Shown: piece by piece, positions 35,465 through 44,577 of the stretch | How the letters are laid out: the number at the start of each line of letters is the position of its first letter | Position numbering within the stretch: position 1 is the stretch's first letter | Assembly: GCA_024229115.1 (NCBI GenBank) | Contig: JAAEST010000033.1 | Location: forward strand, 217,246 to 281,245 | DNA: 64,000 nucleotides | From: Oligoflexia bacterium | GTDB lineage: Bacteria; Bdellovibrionota; Bacteriovoracia; Bacteriovoracales; Bacteriovoracaceae | Direction: 5' to 3' | Notes under the pieces: generated by a model | Seen by the model: the letters and a program-made list of their open reading frames with translations, nothing else | Database searches by the model: none | What the model was told of the DNA's origin: nothing | Program-made: the position numbers and the translations under genes

Positions 35465-35883
35465 AAAAATTAATTGGCTTATTTTTATTATTAAGCCAAT
35501 TAACTTTTGCAAATCAGTGGTCTATTGAAAAAGTAAAAGATACCTATAACTTAACAACAAGAAAATCTTCAAAATTATATTCTTATTTTATTCCTACTAC
35601 AGGTAGTGTTCCGAAAGTTATTAAAGAAGAGATGATAGGAGAAAATCTTCTTAAGGTTATCTATTATTCAGGCTCTGCAGGGACAAGCCAGATTGTTAAG
35701 TCTTATCGAGCTGTTTTGATTGATAAGAGAACAATGAAATTAATACAGGACCTTCCTTTTAAATATGAATTAGACAAAGGTTCAAAGTTAGATCTTATTC
35801 AACCAGAATGGTCTATTAAAAATAACCAGTTAAGTGTTATAGATAAAGAGTCTGGCGTTAATTTCAAATACCCATTGAAATAG
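35461..35883 (+). CDS. Small secreted protein, partner of the SleB-like hydrolase gene
   Basis: 140 residues with a signal peptide (1-17, LTFANQ). The mature part looks beta-rich with a final NFKYPLK, and no family is recognised. The start is GTG overlapping the hydrolase stop (GTGA), so expression is coupled. A periplasmic inhibitor or helper of the hydrolase is a reasonable guess but unsupported by motifs. Confidence 0.7.
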   Translation: MKKLIGLFLLLSQLTFANQWSIEKVKDTYNLTTRKSSKLYSYFIPTTGSVPKVIKEEMIGENLLKVIYYSGSAGTSQIVKSYRAVLIDKRTMKLIQDLPFKYELDKGSKLDLIQPEWSIKNNQLSVIDKESGVNFKYPLK

Positions 35884-36010
35884 TCATCTAAAAAAATCTT
35901 TGGAATTATCGAATTTACCAAGAATTGACAAAGCCATAACCCTTGCCAAATCCATTTTTGCTAACATCCTATGTGTGAAAGAAATAGTTCTCTAACGTAA
36001 AGGAGTTCAC

Positions 36011-36322
36011 ATGTTAGTAAAAGTATCTTTTGACAATGTTCCTTCAAGCAAAGCTTTTAAATCATTCGTTAAAGGCCAGCTGGCCAGAGTGAAAGAAGTT
36101 CTTGGTGACAAGGGAAGGGTTGAAGTAGTTGTGTCTGCCAATGCTCATGAAAAAGAAAGTCGAATGAAGATGCTTTTTAAAGGAAAGCAATTTCATGTAA
36201 AAGCAAGTGCTGACAACTATCATGCAGCAGTTTCTAAGGCCCTTGATAAGTTACTAAGACGAGTTAAGGACAAAAAAGATAAAAGATCTCTCCACCGAGG
36301 ACGTGACCTGGTTTTTGCCTAG
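36011..36322 (+). CDS. HPF/RaiA-like ribosome hibernation factor
   Basis: 103 residues with the S30AE pattern: a first strand MLVKVSFDNVPSSKAFKSFV, VEVVVSANAHEKESRMKMLFKG, then the helix DNYHAAVSKALDKLLRRVKDKKDK and a basic tail. It corresponds to short HPF, which binds the 30S decoding region in stationary phase. It has no C-terminal dimerisation domain. AAAGGAG precedes the ATG; TTGACA (35925-35930) is a possible -35 box. A strong terminator follows, so it is monocistronic. Similarity is moderate, so the family call is probable rather than certain. Confidence 0.75.
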   Translation: MLVKVSFDNVPSSKAFKSFVKGQLARVKEVLGDKGRVEVVVSANAHEKESRMKMLFKGKQFHVKASADNYHAAVSKALDKLLRRVKDKKDKRSLHRGRDLVFA

Positions 36323-36363
36323 TTTGTGAAAAACTCATTGTTCTCTGGTTTCTCTCTCTAAAG

Positions 36364-36398
36364 GACGGCTCCACTGCTACTGGGGCCGTCTTTTTTTT
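36364..36398 (+). terminator. Rho-independent terminator after the HPF-like gene
   Basis: GACGGC (36364-36369) pairs with GCCGTC (36385-36390), extended by inner CC/GG pairs, followed by T8 (36391-36398). Confidence 0.9.
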
Positions 36399-36487
36399 CA
36401 GACTAATATTTAGACCTTGATTATTAGATTGGACTAATATATAAGTAGTCCATTAATTTTATTTGTGCATCGTGCAAGGACTTGAAA

Positions 36488-37393
36488 ATGTTAGAAACTA
36501 GCCAATTACAAACTCTCGTATCAGTTACTAAAGCAGGTAGCTTCTCAAGAGCAGCTGAAGACCTTGGAGTGACTCAATCGGCTATAAGTCAGTCAATTAA
36601 AAACCTTGAAAGAAAGGTAGAGGTAAAACTTTTTAAGAGAAGTGGGAAGAGAGTTGTTCTCACTCCAGAAGGTGAAAAGCTTTATACCTTGGCACAAAGT
36701 TTCATTAATTCTATGGATGAAACATTAGAAGAAATAACAAATGATAAAAACTCTATGACGGGATCAATCAGAGTTGGAACACTGACAGGGATTGGTAAAA
36801 GTTGGTTAGCACCTCAGATGCTACAATTTGCCACTGAACATCCAGATCTCACTGTTTCAATCAATCTTGGATTTCAAGAAGATCTAGTTAAAGACTTCGA
36901 AAACTATCGTCTCGATATGCTCGTTCTACCAGAAGAATCTCTACCAAATTTAGGAGAAAAAGAACTTATTGGAGAAGAGGAATCAGTTCTTGTCTTTCCT
37001 GAAAACAATGATAATTTTCCTGTAAATGAAAATATGACACTAGAAGAACTATCTAGCTATCCAACGATTCTTTTTCAAGAAGAAGGTGATGGGCTTTATT
37101 TAAAATGGTGTCGTGATCGCTATGGGAGAATTCCAAAAAAGATTAATAAGCGTTATGTTATTAATAGCCACGGGAATATGCTTCAAGCCGTTCAAAAAGG
37201 ACTGGGTCTTGCTGTTGTTCCTAAACATGTTCTTAAACGTTCATATTATAAAGATAAGGTAAATCTTATCGAAAACTTTACGGTCAAAAATGGTCGTTTC
37301 TTTGTGGTTTATCATAAAGATGCTTTAGAATTAAAAAGAATTAAAGTAACTTTGGATAGATTAACTTCTATTGAAAATCCTTTTGGGAAGTAA
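36488..37393 (+). CDS. LysR-family transcriptional regulator
   Basis: N-terminal winged helix-turn-helix (LETSQLQTLVSVTKAGSFSRAAEDLGVTQSAISQSIKNLE, here cited by region 1-42), then a LysR substrate-binding domain (about 90-300). ATG 36488 is used because AAGGA is 7 nt upstream; the TTG at 36482 has none. The target and effector are unknown. The stop shares a base with the next start (TAATG), so it is cotranscribed with a CCA-enzyme-like gene, an unusual partner for a LysR regulator, which more often faces its target divergently. Confidence 0.88.
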   Translation: MLETSQLQTLVSVTKAGSFSRAAEDLGVTQSAISQSIKNLERKVEVKLFKRSGKRVVLTPEGEKLYTLAQSFINSMDETLEEITNDKNSMTGSIRVGTLTGIGKSWLAPQMLQFATEHPDLTVSINLGFQEDLVKDFENYRLDMLVLPEESLPNLGEKELIGEEESVLVFPENNDNFPVNENMTLEELSSYPTILFQEEGDGLYLKWCRDRYGRIPKKINKRYVINSHGNMLQAVQKGLGLAVVPKHVLKRSYYKDKVNLIENFTVKNGRFFVVYHKDALELKRIKVTLDRLTSIENPFGK

Positions 37394-38607
37394 TGGTTAA
37401 AACAAAATTTAAAGATGGAACTAAAGTAGATGAGAGTATTGTGAACTCACTTCCTAAAGATGTTCTAAGCTTTATTCAATTTGTTATCAAGCGTGACTTT
37501 GAGTTGGTTCTTGTAGGCGGTTCTGTTCGCGACTTTATTCTTAATGAAGCTTATGGATTAGACTTTGATTTCGAAATTACCCATAGTGATCTTTATTCTG
37601 ATGAAGCTTGGGCACAGAAACTAGAAGATCTTTATCAAGATATTAAAACTCAGTTTGATTATAACTTCGAGTTAGGTAGCTTTAAGGTTCTTAAGGCAAG
37701 ATATAAAACTCTTGATATTGAAATTGCTCCTGCTAGAGAAGAAAAATATAGAGATGGTGACTTGTCTCACAAGAACTTTGAAGCCATTTATCTGACTGCA
37801 AAACCTTATAGTGAAAGAGCAGCAAGAAGAGACTTTACAATTAATTCCCTTGGAATTGAGTTTAAAGAAAATACCGTCACTTTTCTTGATCCTTTTCATG
37901 GGGTTGAACATCTTCTTAATAAAGAGCTAGAGAATTGCGGAAGTAATTTCGATAAAGACCCTGTTCGATTTTTAAGAGCTATTCGCTTTATGATTAAGTT
38001 TGATCTAGAACTTACTAAGCAGTTGAAAGACCAAATGAGACAGATGAATATTGAAAAGGTGAGTGCTCACTACTTTAATTATGAAGCCAATAAAGTGGGA
38101 TATAATACTTTTTTTCTTAAGCTTACCAAAATCTCGAACGAATTAGGGGTCAAGATACCTAAGGCCTTTCAGGAAATGAAGGTAAATAATTTAGCTAAGA
38201 GTTCTAAAGAACAATTCATCTTTTCTCTTTTGATCCAAAATGAATTAGAGAAGGTAAAAGATATTGCAGACTTCTTAGGCTTTAGTGATAAATTATTAGC
38301 GAGAATGAATGTTCTCCATGAGCTTTGTTTTAACTTTGGTGCTTTAGATAAGAATAATATAATAAAAAATCATAAACTCACTGATCACGCTGGTCATATT
38401 TATCAAATCTTTCAAGTTTATAAGAATGAAGGCCGCTTATTTGAAGAGCTGGCCAAAAATTATAAAGAGTTGAGTAGCTATCTAGAGTTATTTTACTCTT
38501 TTAAAAAGAAAGATCATCAGCTTACTGTAGATTTTTGTCGTGATCATCAACTTGATCAGAGTCATTATGGAACAGTGGGGCTACTTCTAAATTTAAACTT
38601 ATTATGA
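37393..38607 (+). CDS. CCA-adding enzyme / poly(A) polymerase family nucleotidyltransferase
   Basis: Class II tRNA nucleotidyltransferase fold: VLVGGSVRDFIL (about 38-49), GLDFDFEIT giving the DxD pair (about 56-64), then YSERAARRDFTINSLG with the RRDFTIN motif (about 138-153) and RFLRAIRFMIKFD. The 404-residue length fits CCA-adding or A-adding enzymes. Distinguishing CCA-adding from poly(A) or A-adding needs the flexible-loop and neck comparison. It lies between LysR and GNAT genes with overlaps on both sides. Confidence 0.88.
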   Translation: MVKTKFKDGTKVDESIVNSLPKDVLSFIQFVIKRDFELVLVGGSVRDFILNEAYGLDFDFEITHSDLYSDEAWAQKLEDLYQDIKTQFDYNFELGSFKVLKARYKTLDIEIAPAREEKYRDGDLSHKNFEAIYLTAKPYSERAARRDFTINSLGIEFKENTVTFLDPFHGVEHLLNKELENCGSNFDKDPVRFLRAIRFMIKFDLELTKQLKDQMRQMNIEKVSAHYFNYEANKVGYNTFFLKLTKISNELGVKIPKAFQEMKVNNLAKSSKEQFIFSLLIQNELEKVKDIADFLGFSDKLLARMNVLHELCFNFGALDKNNIIKNHKLTDHAGHIYQIFQVYKNEGRLFEELAKNYKELSSYLELFYSFKKKDHQLTVDFCRDHQLDQSHYGTVGLLLNLNLL

Positions 38608-39134
38608 TTATTAAATCTCTTAATGAAATTAAAGATAAAGAAAATATTTTAAAAGAAATAAAAGATATATTCTTTGAAAACTCTACTGTTCAATCTTTCA
38701 AAACAAATGAAACAAAAGAAGCCTTCTATCAGAAATGGTTAGGGCGTTATGTGGATCATTTTGAAAATAACTTCTTAATAGCAATTGAAGAAAATCAAGT
38801 TCTCGGATACTTATGTTATTGCCTAGATACTCATTCTTTTATTGAAAAATTTGGTGCTCTTGGAGGACAGGGAAGGTTTTTAGAAAATCTAAATGATTTT
38901 CCTGCCCATCTCCATATGAATTCAAAAGTCTCAGGAAGAGGGATAGGGAAGAGTCTTTTTCATGAATTTGAGAAAAGGGAGAGGGCCCAGGTTAGTGGAA
39001 TTCACATCATAACTTCTCCTGATTTAGGGAATGTAAAGTTCTATGAAAAAATGGACTTTAGCTTCAAAAATTCCTTTGAATTAAACCCCCAGACAACCCT
39101 CTTATTCATGGGTAAGTCCTACAATATCAAGTAG
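38604..39134 (+). CDS. GNAT-family N-acetyltransferase
   Basis: 176 residues. The acetyl-CoA binding loop appears as SGRGIGKSLFHEFEKR (about 110-125), following the beta strand LHMNSKV, and the C-terminal YEKMDFSFKNSF is typical. The mid region (HSFIEKFGALGGQGRF) is unusual but resembles GNATs acting on small molecules. Substrate unknown. ATGA overlap with the CCA-like gene. Confidence 0.8.
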   Translation: MIIKSLNEIKDKENILKEIKDIFFENSTVQSFKTNETKEAFYQKWLGRYVDHFENNFLIAIEENQVLGYLCYCLDTHSFIEKFGALGGQGRFLENLNDFPAHLHMNSKVSGRGIGKSLFHEFEKRERAQVSGIHIITSPDLGNVKFYEKMDFSFKNSFELNPQTTLLFMGKSYNIK

Positions 39135-39187
39135 TTACTGCCTTGCCAAAAGACTCCGAAAATGGTTTAAAAAGTCAGGGAGTTTTT

Positions 39188-40315
39188 ATGAAATTATTAT
39201 CTTTTTTAGTACTTTTCGTTACTTTATCTCTGTCTACTCATGCTCAAGAGTCTGTTATTGATATCGATGCGACTCAAGCAAATGGGGCTCAGTTATTTGA
39301 TGATGGTCACCCAGATAATCTTTTAATCGCCATTGATAGACAAATTAAGGTGATGAAAAAATCGAATTTAAAAGGAAAGGTTAGAGTAGGAAGTTTTGAA
39401 GGAACTCTTAAGGATATTTATCTAGGTGTTTTGAAATTAAAGGCCCTGACTACCCAATGGAGTGATTGTTTAAAAAATGAAGAGTCATCTCATTTATCTA
39501 AGCAAGAATGTCTGGCCAATTTTACAGCAGCATTAGAGAGAAATTTTAACTTCTATAGGCCATTGTCTGAAAAAGGAAAGGCCCATTATACAGCTTACTT
39601 TAGTCCTACTTATAAAGCTTCGACTGAAAGAAAAAACTCATTTCAGTATGGAATTTATCAGGCACCAAAGAACGCCTCACTTGTTAAAAAATATACACGT
39701 AATGAAATTGTCTTCGATAGAAAATTAGAGCCAGAATCAAAAGCACTCTTTTTTATTGATAACCCTTTCGATCTTTTTCTTCTTCATGTTGAGGGTGGAG
39801 GAAGAATTATAGATGTAGATAGTGGAAAAAGTTATTTTCTTAGTTATGAAACGACAAATAGAAAGAAGTTTGCTTTCATCGGTCCTTACATGAAGAAAAA
39901 GGGTTATATTACAAATGGAAGTGTTAAGTCTCAAAGATCATTCTTAGATAATAATAAAGAATTATGGAGAGAGATCTATGATCAAACTCCAAATTACGTT
40001 TATATGAAAGTTACAAAGTCTGAACCTTTGGGGATGGAGAATATTCCTCTAACCTCAAATAGATCACTGGCCTTTGATAGAAGTAAGTTCGCAAGAAAAG
40101 GAATGATCGTTTTTGTCGATGTGAAAAAACCAACTCGAGTCAATGGTCAAATTCAATTAAAAGAACATAAGAGAATCTACTTAGATCAAGATACTGGTGG
40201 TGCCATAAAAGGTAGTGCTCGTGCTGATCTCTATTTTGGATTTGGAGACGATGCCCGTTTTGCGGCAGACAACGTTAATCATTATGGGGATATGTTGCTC
40301 GCTATTTTAAAATAG
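39188..40315 (+). CDS. MltA-like membrane-bound lytic transglycosylase
   Basis: Cleaves peptidoglycan between MurNAc and GlcNAc with anhydro-ring formation. MltA features: HYTAYFSPTYKAS (about 135-147), the second domain FLHVEGGGRII (about 200), FIGPYMKKKGYI, PLTSNRSLAFD, and the 3D-domain end DQDTGGAIKGSARADLYFG with catalytic Asp (about 345-363). At 375 residues it has the normal length. The signal peptide (MKLLSFLVLFVTLSLSTHAQ) lacks a lipobox, so the enzyme may be free in the periplasm or secreted. ATG 39188 follows CAGGGAG; the earlier frame start at 39143 lacks sense. It overlaps the convergent deacetylase gene by 9 nt. Confidence 0.9.
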   Translation: MKLLSFLVLFVTLSLSTHAQESVIDIDATQANGAQLFDDGHPDNLLIAIDRQIKVMKKSNLKGKVRVGSFEGTLKDIYLGVLKLKALTTQWSDCLKNEESSHLSKQECLANFTAALERNFNFYRPLSEKGKAHYTAYFSPTYKASTERKNSFQYGIYQAPKNASLVKKYTRNEIVFDRKLEPESKALFFIDNPFDLFLLHVEGGGRIIDVDSGKSYFLSYETTNRKKFAFIGPYMKKKGYITNGSVKSQRSFLDNNKELWREIYDQTPNYVYMKVTKSEPLGMENIPLTSNRSLAFDRSKFARKGMIVFVDVKKPTRVNGQIQLKEHKRIYLDQDTGGAIKGSARADLYFGFGDDARFAADNVNHYGDMLLAILK

Positions 40316-41215
40316 AGGAGCAACTAATTCACAAACTTTTGAAAAATACTGATACTCATCGACTTGATCAAGAGTTTCAAAAATTACATTCTTATTTTTA
40401 AGCTCTTTTAAGAATATCTTTGTCGCATCAATAGTTCTTTGATGAATATCGTGCATGAGAATAACACCGCCACCAACTGGTTGATCGATTTCAAAAGCTT
40501 CTTTCACATACTTAGTTTTACCCCCAACACTCTTTTTTACAAAGCGATAAGCAGTTCCACCAAAAATATGTGAATCGATAGTTTGGGCAATGTCTTTAGG
40601 TTCCATATTTGAAACCCAATCAGCAGTATCGATGTCCCAAAATGCAAAATTGATGCAGTTTTCATTAAAGAGTTTCTTTCCAACATCTCTCATCACATTA
40701 AATTGATGATATGTTTTATTTCTTCCGTAAGCTCCATAAGGAAAACGGTAATAAGCATGTTTTTGATTATAGAAGTTTTTAACAACTAAAATAGATTTTT
40801 CGAGATTCTCAAAATACTCACTTTCGCTTCGAGTGTTACTGTTAATATGCGTGTAATCGTGTGAAGCAAGGATGTGTCCTTCGTTTACGATCCTTTGAGC
40901 AATCTCTGGAAAAGCTTCAATTCGAGAAGCAACGGCAAAGAATGTCGCCTTAACACCATGTTCTTTTAAGGTATCGAGAAGTTGTGGCGTTGTCTCTGGA
41001 TGAGGTCCATCATCATAAGTAAGAACAACTTTATTTGATTGATGAAGACTTTTGGCCAAATATTGGGCCCAACCTCTATGGTCTGAATTATCTGAGTTAT
41101 AAATAATATCATCTTCTACAAATTGCTTATATGGAGCTCCGAGGTTCTGGTGGACACCACAAGCAAGAGATGAAGTGATAGTTAAACTCAAAATACTTCC
41201 TAAAAGCTTGACCAT
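40307..41215 (-). CDS. Exported polysaccharide deacetylase (NodB domain)
   Basis: About 302 residues: a signal peptide with a weak lipobox-like SLAC (about 18), then a NodB domain with all motifs. These are TYDDGPHPE (metal-binding DD), SHDYTHINS (H-x-x-x-H), RFPYGAYG (R..PYG), DIDTADW and LMHDIHQ. Such enzymes remove N-acetyl groups from chitin or peptidoglycan. In Bdellovibrio related deacetylases alter prey peptidoglycan, so a predatory role is possible but is inference. AAAGGAG 6 nt upstream fixes ATG 41215. Its neighbour is an MltA-like transglycosylase. Confidence 0.9.
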   Translation of the reverse strand: MVKLLGSILSLTITSSLACGVHQNLGAPYKQFVEDDIIYNSDNSDHRGWAQYLAKSLHQSNKVVLTYDDGPHPETTPQLLDTLKEHGVKATFFAVASRIEAFPEIAQRIVNEGHILASHDYTHINSNTRSESEYFENLEKSILVVKNFYNQKHAYYRFPYGAYGRNKTYHQFNVMRDVGKKLFNENCINFAFWDIDTADWVSNMEPKDIAQTIDSHIFGGTAYRFVKKSVGGKTKYVKEAFEIDQPVGGGVILMHDIHQRTIDATKIFLKELKNKNVIFETLDQVDEYQYFSKVCELVAPLF

Positions 41216-41348
41216 ATTTATCTCCTTTGAACGTGGAGTTAGATTATGTTGCACAACTCCGAACTACAATCGCTATGCGTCAGATTTATGTGATTTTATA
41301 TGTTTACCGAGAGCTTTTGTCGGAAATCTCTGCCTAATAAAAATTTGT

Positions 41349-41376
41349 TTGCACTAATTTCTATTTAACCTACAAT
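41349..41376 (+). promoter_or_regulatory. Promoter of the 41412 regulator-like gene
   Basis: TTGCAC (41349-41354) and TACAAT (41371-41376), 16-bp spacing; the predicted start near 41383 gives a leader of about 28 nt ending in a strong AGGAGGTG ribosome binding site. Confidence 0.6.
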
Positions 41377-41393
41377 AGAAAATGAATTAGTGC
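41351..41393 (+). promoter_or_regulatory. Nested inverted repeat across the promoter, candidate operator
   Basis: GCACTAATT (41351-41359) is the exact inverse complement of AATTAGTGC (41385-41393), and CTATT (41361-41365) of AATAG (41374-41378) inside it. The repeats bracket the -10 box, and one arm overlaps the -35. This suits a repressor site; as RNA only the distal arm would be transcribed, so an RNA hairpin role is unlikely. Confidence 0.5.
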
Positions 41394-41411
41394 ACAAATA
41401 GGAGGTGCTCT

Positions 41412-41834
41412 ATGGCCGATATCCACAGAATACTTGCAGACCACCGTTCAAAAAAGAAAGGTCAAAGTCCAGATACACAAATCGAGGATGTTCCAACTGC
41501 AACTTCCAGTGAGATACCTGATATTTTCTTTGATGAGATCTTAGTTGAAAATAAGTTATCAAGAATGGAGATTATCGTCTTCATGTACATCTACAGAAGG
41601 ACATGGTGTCGACCAAACCTTCACAAAGAGTTTGGTATTAGCCAACTACTTAGTCACAGCGAGATGGCCCATAACTTAAATGTCGAGGTCGAACAGGTAC
41701 TAGGGGCCCTTAGGTCTCTAGAGGAGCTGTCGTTTATTTCTACCATCAGAAGTGGGCAATATTTCGTTCGTAAGTACTTTACGAAGGAAAATGATGAACG
41801 CTTTGGTCAGAGCTACCACGACTTTGAACTTTAA
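41412..41834 (+). CDS. Hypothetical winged-helix-like DNA-binding protein
   Basis: 140 residues. The first 45 are basic then acidic and probably flexible. Residues about 50-125 read as a helix-turn-helix/winged-helix: LSRMEIIVFMYIYRRTWCR, then SHSEMAHNLNVEVEQVLGALRSLEEL and a beta-wing SFISTIRSGQYFVRKYF. It resembles replication-initiator or MarR-sized folds, but I cannot name a family. Very strong RBS (AGGAGGTG) and a palindromic promoter suggest high, regulated, possibly self-controlled expression. Confidence 0.65.
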   Translation: MADIHRILADHRSKKKGQSPDTQIEDVPTATSSEIPDIFFDEILVENKLSRMEIIVFMYIYRRTWCRPNLHKEFGISQLLSHSEMAHNLNVEVEQVLGALRSLEELSFISTIRSGQYFVRKYFTKENDERFGQSYHDFEL

Positions 41835-41928
41835 TAATTACAGATAGTTATATCATGTTGAGAGAGAGAGACTCAATTAAATCCATTTTCCTCATGATAA
41901 AATAGACCCAAGGATTTGTGGGGTTTAA

Positions 41929-43908
41929 ATGAATCAGGCTACCAAAAAGCAAGGAGTTAAAGTTCTCTATATCGGTGGGGACAAAGGCTTTTGGCAAACC
42001 ATTCAAAATAGGTTTCTCAGACAATTTGATACGATTGACTGGGAATTTCACACGTGGTCTGTGAAGAACGAATTGGAAGCACTCTCAACTTTTATTGATG
42101 TGATTGATTTCAATCCTCAATTTGTTTATCTCGATTTAAGTGAACATAAGAAACATTACTATCCTCTTGGCCAACTTCTTGGGAGAGATAATTTCTTTCA
42201 TGATATTCCTGTTATCGGTCTGATTGATAAAAAAGAAAAGATTAAAGAGTTTCTTGCTCTCTCATTAGACTTTATTTTTGTTAAAGGTGTTGAGACCCAT
42301 GACTTTGTTTATCATCCAGTTTCAATAGCTATGCCTAAACAGGTTAAGAAATTAGATTTTGCCTTGGCGAAATTTAATAAAGAAGTAGAGCTAAAAGATG
42401 ACTTACGAGTTGGTTATGTAACACCGCTATCAATTCACCTTGAAGGTAATCTTCCAATGGCCCCAGGTGAAAAGGTACGTATTAAGACTGAACTTCCTAC
42501 GAAGAATGTTCCAAGTCCTTCCTTTACTCTAAGAAATATAGCTCAATCAAACCTCTACTATCCTTTTCAATATGCTTATGACTTCGATATTGATTTCGTT
42601 GATCCTCCAGAATTTGAAGAGTCAGAACAAGACGATGCTCTTGGCGAGGAAGATGAGAAGAAGAGGTTGGCCCAAATTAAGAAGGCCAAAGAAAGTCGTC
42701 GTGAAAAAATTGCAGAACATGAAGGTATGCTTCAAGTTTGTAAGAAACGACATAAAGATTGGGTCTTTCATTCAATGGATCCAGATAGCGAAAAAGCAAC
42801 AAAGGTTCTCTTCGTTGATCGATGGATGAGAATTTTCTCTGATCCAAATATGAGACCTATTGATCAATATAAATTTGGATTGAGAACTCAGACGATGCTC
42901 TCAGACGAGTTTGAAGATATTGATCAGATTAGACCTAATATTATTGCAATTCAATTGGTTTCACAGATTCCTCCTAAGTACCAAAGAGTTCATGAGTTGG
43001 TAGTGGAAGAAAATAAGAAAGGCGAGACCGATGAGTCTCCTCCTGAGTACCCTGATTTAGAATTAAGCCCAGAAGAAACTCAGTACTTAGATGTTTTGAG
43101 AGAAAATCTTAGAGATTGGGAAAAGTCTGAAGTTGAATTCATTGGAAATTTGATAAAAAGAATTAAAGAGATTAATAACTACTCACCCGTTATTGTTCTT
43201 TTTAATTGTTATTTTCAGAGTAAAGAGGCACTTCAAGAATCTTTTTCTTATCCATTAGTGATGACCAATACTAATTGGATTAAGCTCGATAGTATAACTG
43301 GTATGGCACAGATTTTCACTGAAAAGCATAGAGCGAAAACAGCTGAGGCCATTAAAGCAAAAATTGATGGCTTAAAAAAGAAAGATCCCCAGAAATATAG
43401 GAAACTCTCTGCTGATGATATAACAGAGAAGAAATTCTTTATTTCTAAGAATAGTGATATGAGTTTCGCCGAAGTTAAAATTCCTATAAAGATGAGGACT
43501 CTCACTGAATCAACTGTAACTTTTTCCACAGAAAAAGAATTACATCCTGGAACTTTTAGAACGAATTTTCCAGTAGAAATGTCTATTCGTTTAGTTAATG
43601 TTGAAGATGGAAAATTTTCAGTCGTCGATGCGGGTGAGCATGTCTACAAAGGACTCATTCATTCCATTACCGAAGATGAAAAGAAGCAAGTACGTCGCTA
43701 TATTAATGACGTCTTCTTTGAACCACTAATGGAAAAAAGACAACAAGAAGATGCGGCTTACTGGGAAAAACATCAACAAGTGCTTGCAGATAAAGAAACT
43801 GATGAAGAAAATGCTGAAGAAAGGGCCAAGGAAACACTTGGACTGAATCAAGCGAATGAAGGTGAGGCAACTCCAACACCAAATGACGAAGAAGTTCCTT
43901 CTGAGTAA
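41929..43908 (+). CDS. Large cytoplasmic protein with pseudo-receiver and PilZ-like parts, unknown function
   Basis: 659 residues, no signal peptide. Residues about 8-130 fold-match a response-regulator receiver (VKVLYIGGD, FVYLDLSEHKK, IPVIGLIDKK, DFIFVKG), but the phospho-acceptor pocket is not intact. Residues about 155-220 (LRVGYVTPLSIHLEGNLPMAPGEKVRIK) and 520-580 (AEVKIPIKMRTLTESTVTFSTE..LHPGTF) resemble PilZ-type beta domains. Residues 220-270 are a highly charged, coiled-coil-like segment. A second receiver-like strand pattern occurs near 420-460. The last 60 residues are acidic. This suggests a multidomain c-di-GMP or signalling scaffold. Domain calls are tentative. Confidence 0.6.
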   Translation: MNQATKKQGVKVLYIGGDKGFWQTIQNRFLRQFDTIDWEFHTWSVKNELEALSTFIDVIDFNPQFVYLDLSEHKKHYYPLGQLLGRDNFFHDIPVIGLIDKKEKIKEFLALSLDFIFVKGVETHDFVYHPVSIAMPKQVKKLDFALAKFNKEVELKDDLRVGYVTPLSIHLEGNLPMAPGEKVRIKTELPTKNVPSPSFTLRNIAQSNLYYPFQYAYDFDIDFVDPPEFEESEQDDALGEEDEKKRLAQIKKAKESRREKIAEHEGMLQVCKKRHKDWVFHSMDPDSEKATKVLFVDRWMRIFSDPNMRPIDQYKFGLRTQTMLSDEFEDIDQIRPNIIAIQLVSQIPPKYQRVHELVVEENKKGETDESPPEYPDLELSPEETQYLDVLRENLRDWEKSEVEFIGNLIKRIKEINNYSPVIVLFNCYFQSKEALQESFSYPLVMTNTNWIKLDSITGMAQIFTEKHRAKTAEAIKAKIDGLKKKDPQKYRKLSADDITEKKFFISKNSDMSFAEVKIPIKMRTLTESTVTFSTEKELHPGTFRTNFPVEMSIRLVNVEDGKFSVVDAGEHVYKGLIHSITEDEKKQVRRYINDVFFEPLMEKRQQEDAAYWEKHQQVLADKETDEENAEERAKETLGLNQANEGEATPTPNDEEVPSE

Positions 43909-44008
43909 GAATCTATATCAACTCATTGAATCACTATCAAAAGAATCAGCTAATCTATTAATTTCTAACATTTCAAATCCTGATTGAATTTATTCATATA
44001 ATGAATTT

Positions 44009-44566
44009 ATGAAAAAAATCGTTATTGTTTTATCGCTCTTATTTTTAAGTCTCGAGTCCTTTGCTCTCGTCAATGTCGGTGGCTATGTCCCCTTTGGAAG
44101 AAGTACTCAAAAAGAAGTGGATGGAACTCGTAATACTTTAGATTTAGATCCGATGATTAGCTTCAATACAATTATCCCAATGATTTGGAGTCAATTGTTT
44201 ATGCCTGAAGCAGGTTTTGTTTTTCATAGCTCTGGAGTTGATGGAGCAAGTAAGAGAACGACTTTTCTTTTGCTAGATTTTGGTTATCAATTCATGCCTA
44301 AATTTGTCTTTCGCTATGGAGTTGGAACTTTTATTACCAGAATAAAAGGAGATGGTGGTGTCAAACAAATGCAAAATGGTTTTGGAACAGACCCATTTTA
44401 TCTGCCATCGAAGTCTTCTAAAAGCTACAACACGACTCTTGATTTAGGAGTCGAGTATGGAGTTGATGCTAATTATGCCCTACGTTTTCAGACATATATG
44501 TTCAGTCCTTTTGGCTCGAAATCAAGAAAGTTAAGCTACAGCTTTAGCTTAAGCTACTACTTATAG
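44009..44566 (+). CDS. Exported beta-barrel-like protein
   Basis: 185 residues with a signal peptide (1-19, ESFALVN). The mature part alternates aromatic and polar residues in strand-length runs and ends with an aromatic (SYSFSLSYYL), the usual C-terminal pattern of outer-membrane barrels. No specific family recognised. No strong ribosome binding site is visible. It lies 11 nt before the matrixin gene and may be cotranscribed. Confidence 0.65.
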   Translation: MKKIVIVLSLLFLSLESFALVNVGGYVPFGRSTQKEVDGTRNTLDLDPMISFNTIIPMIWSQLFMPEAGFVFHSSGVDGASKRTTFLLLDFGYQFMPKFVFRYGVGTFITRIKGDGGVKQMQNGFGTDPFYLPSKSSKSYNTTLDLGVEYGVDANYALRFQTYMFSPFGSKSRKLSYSFSLSYYL

Positions 44567-44577
44567 GTGAGATAGAG

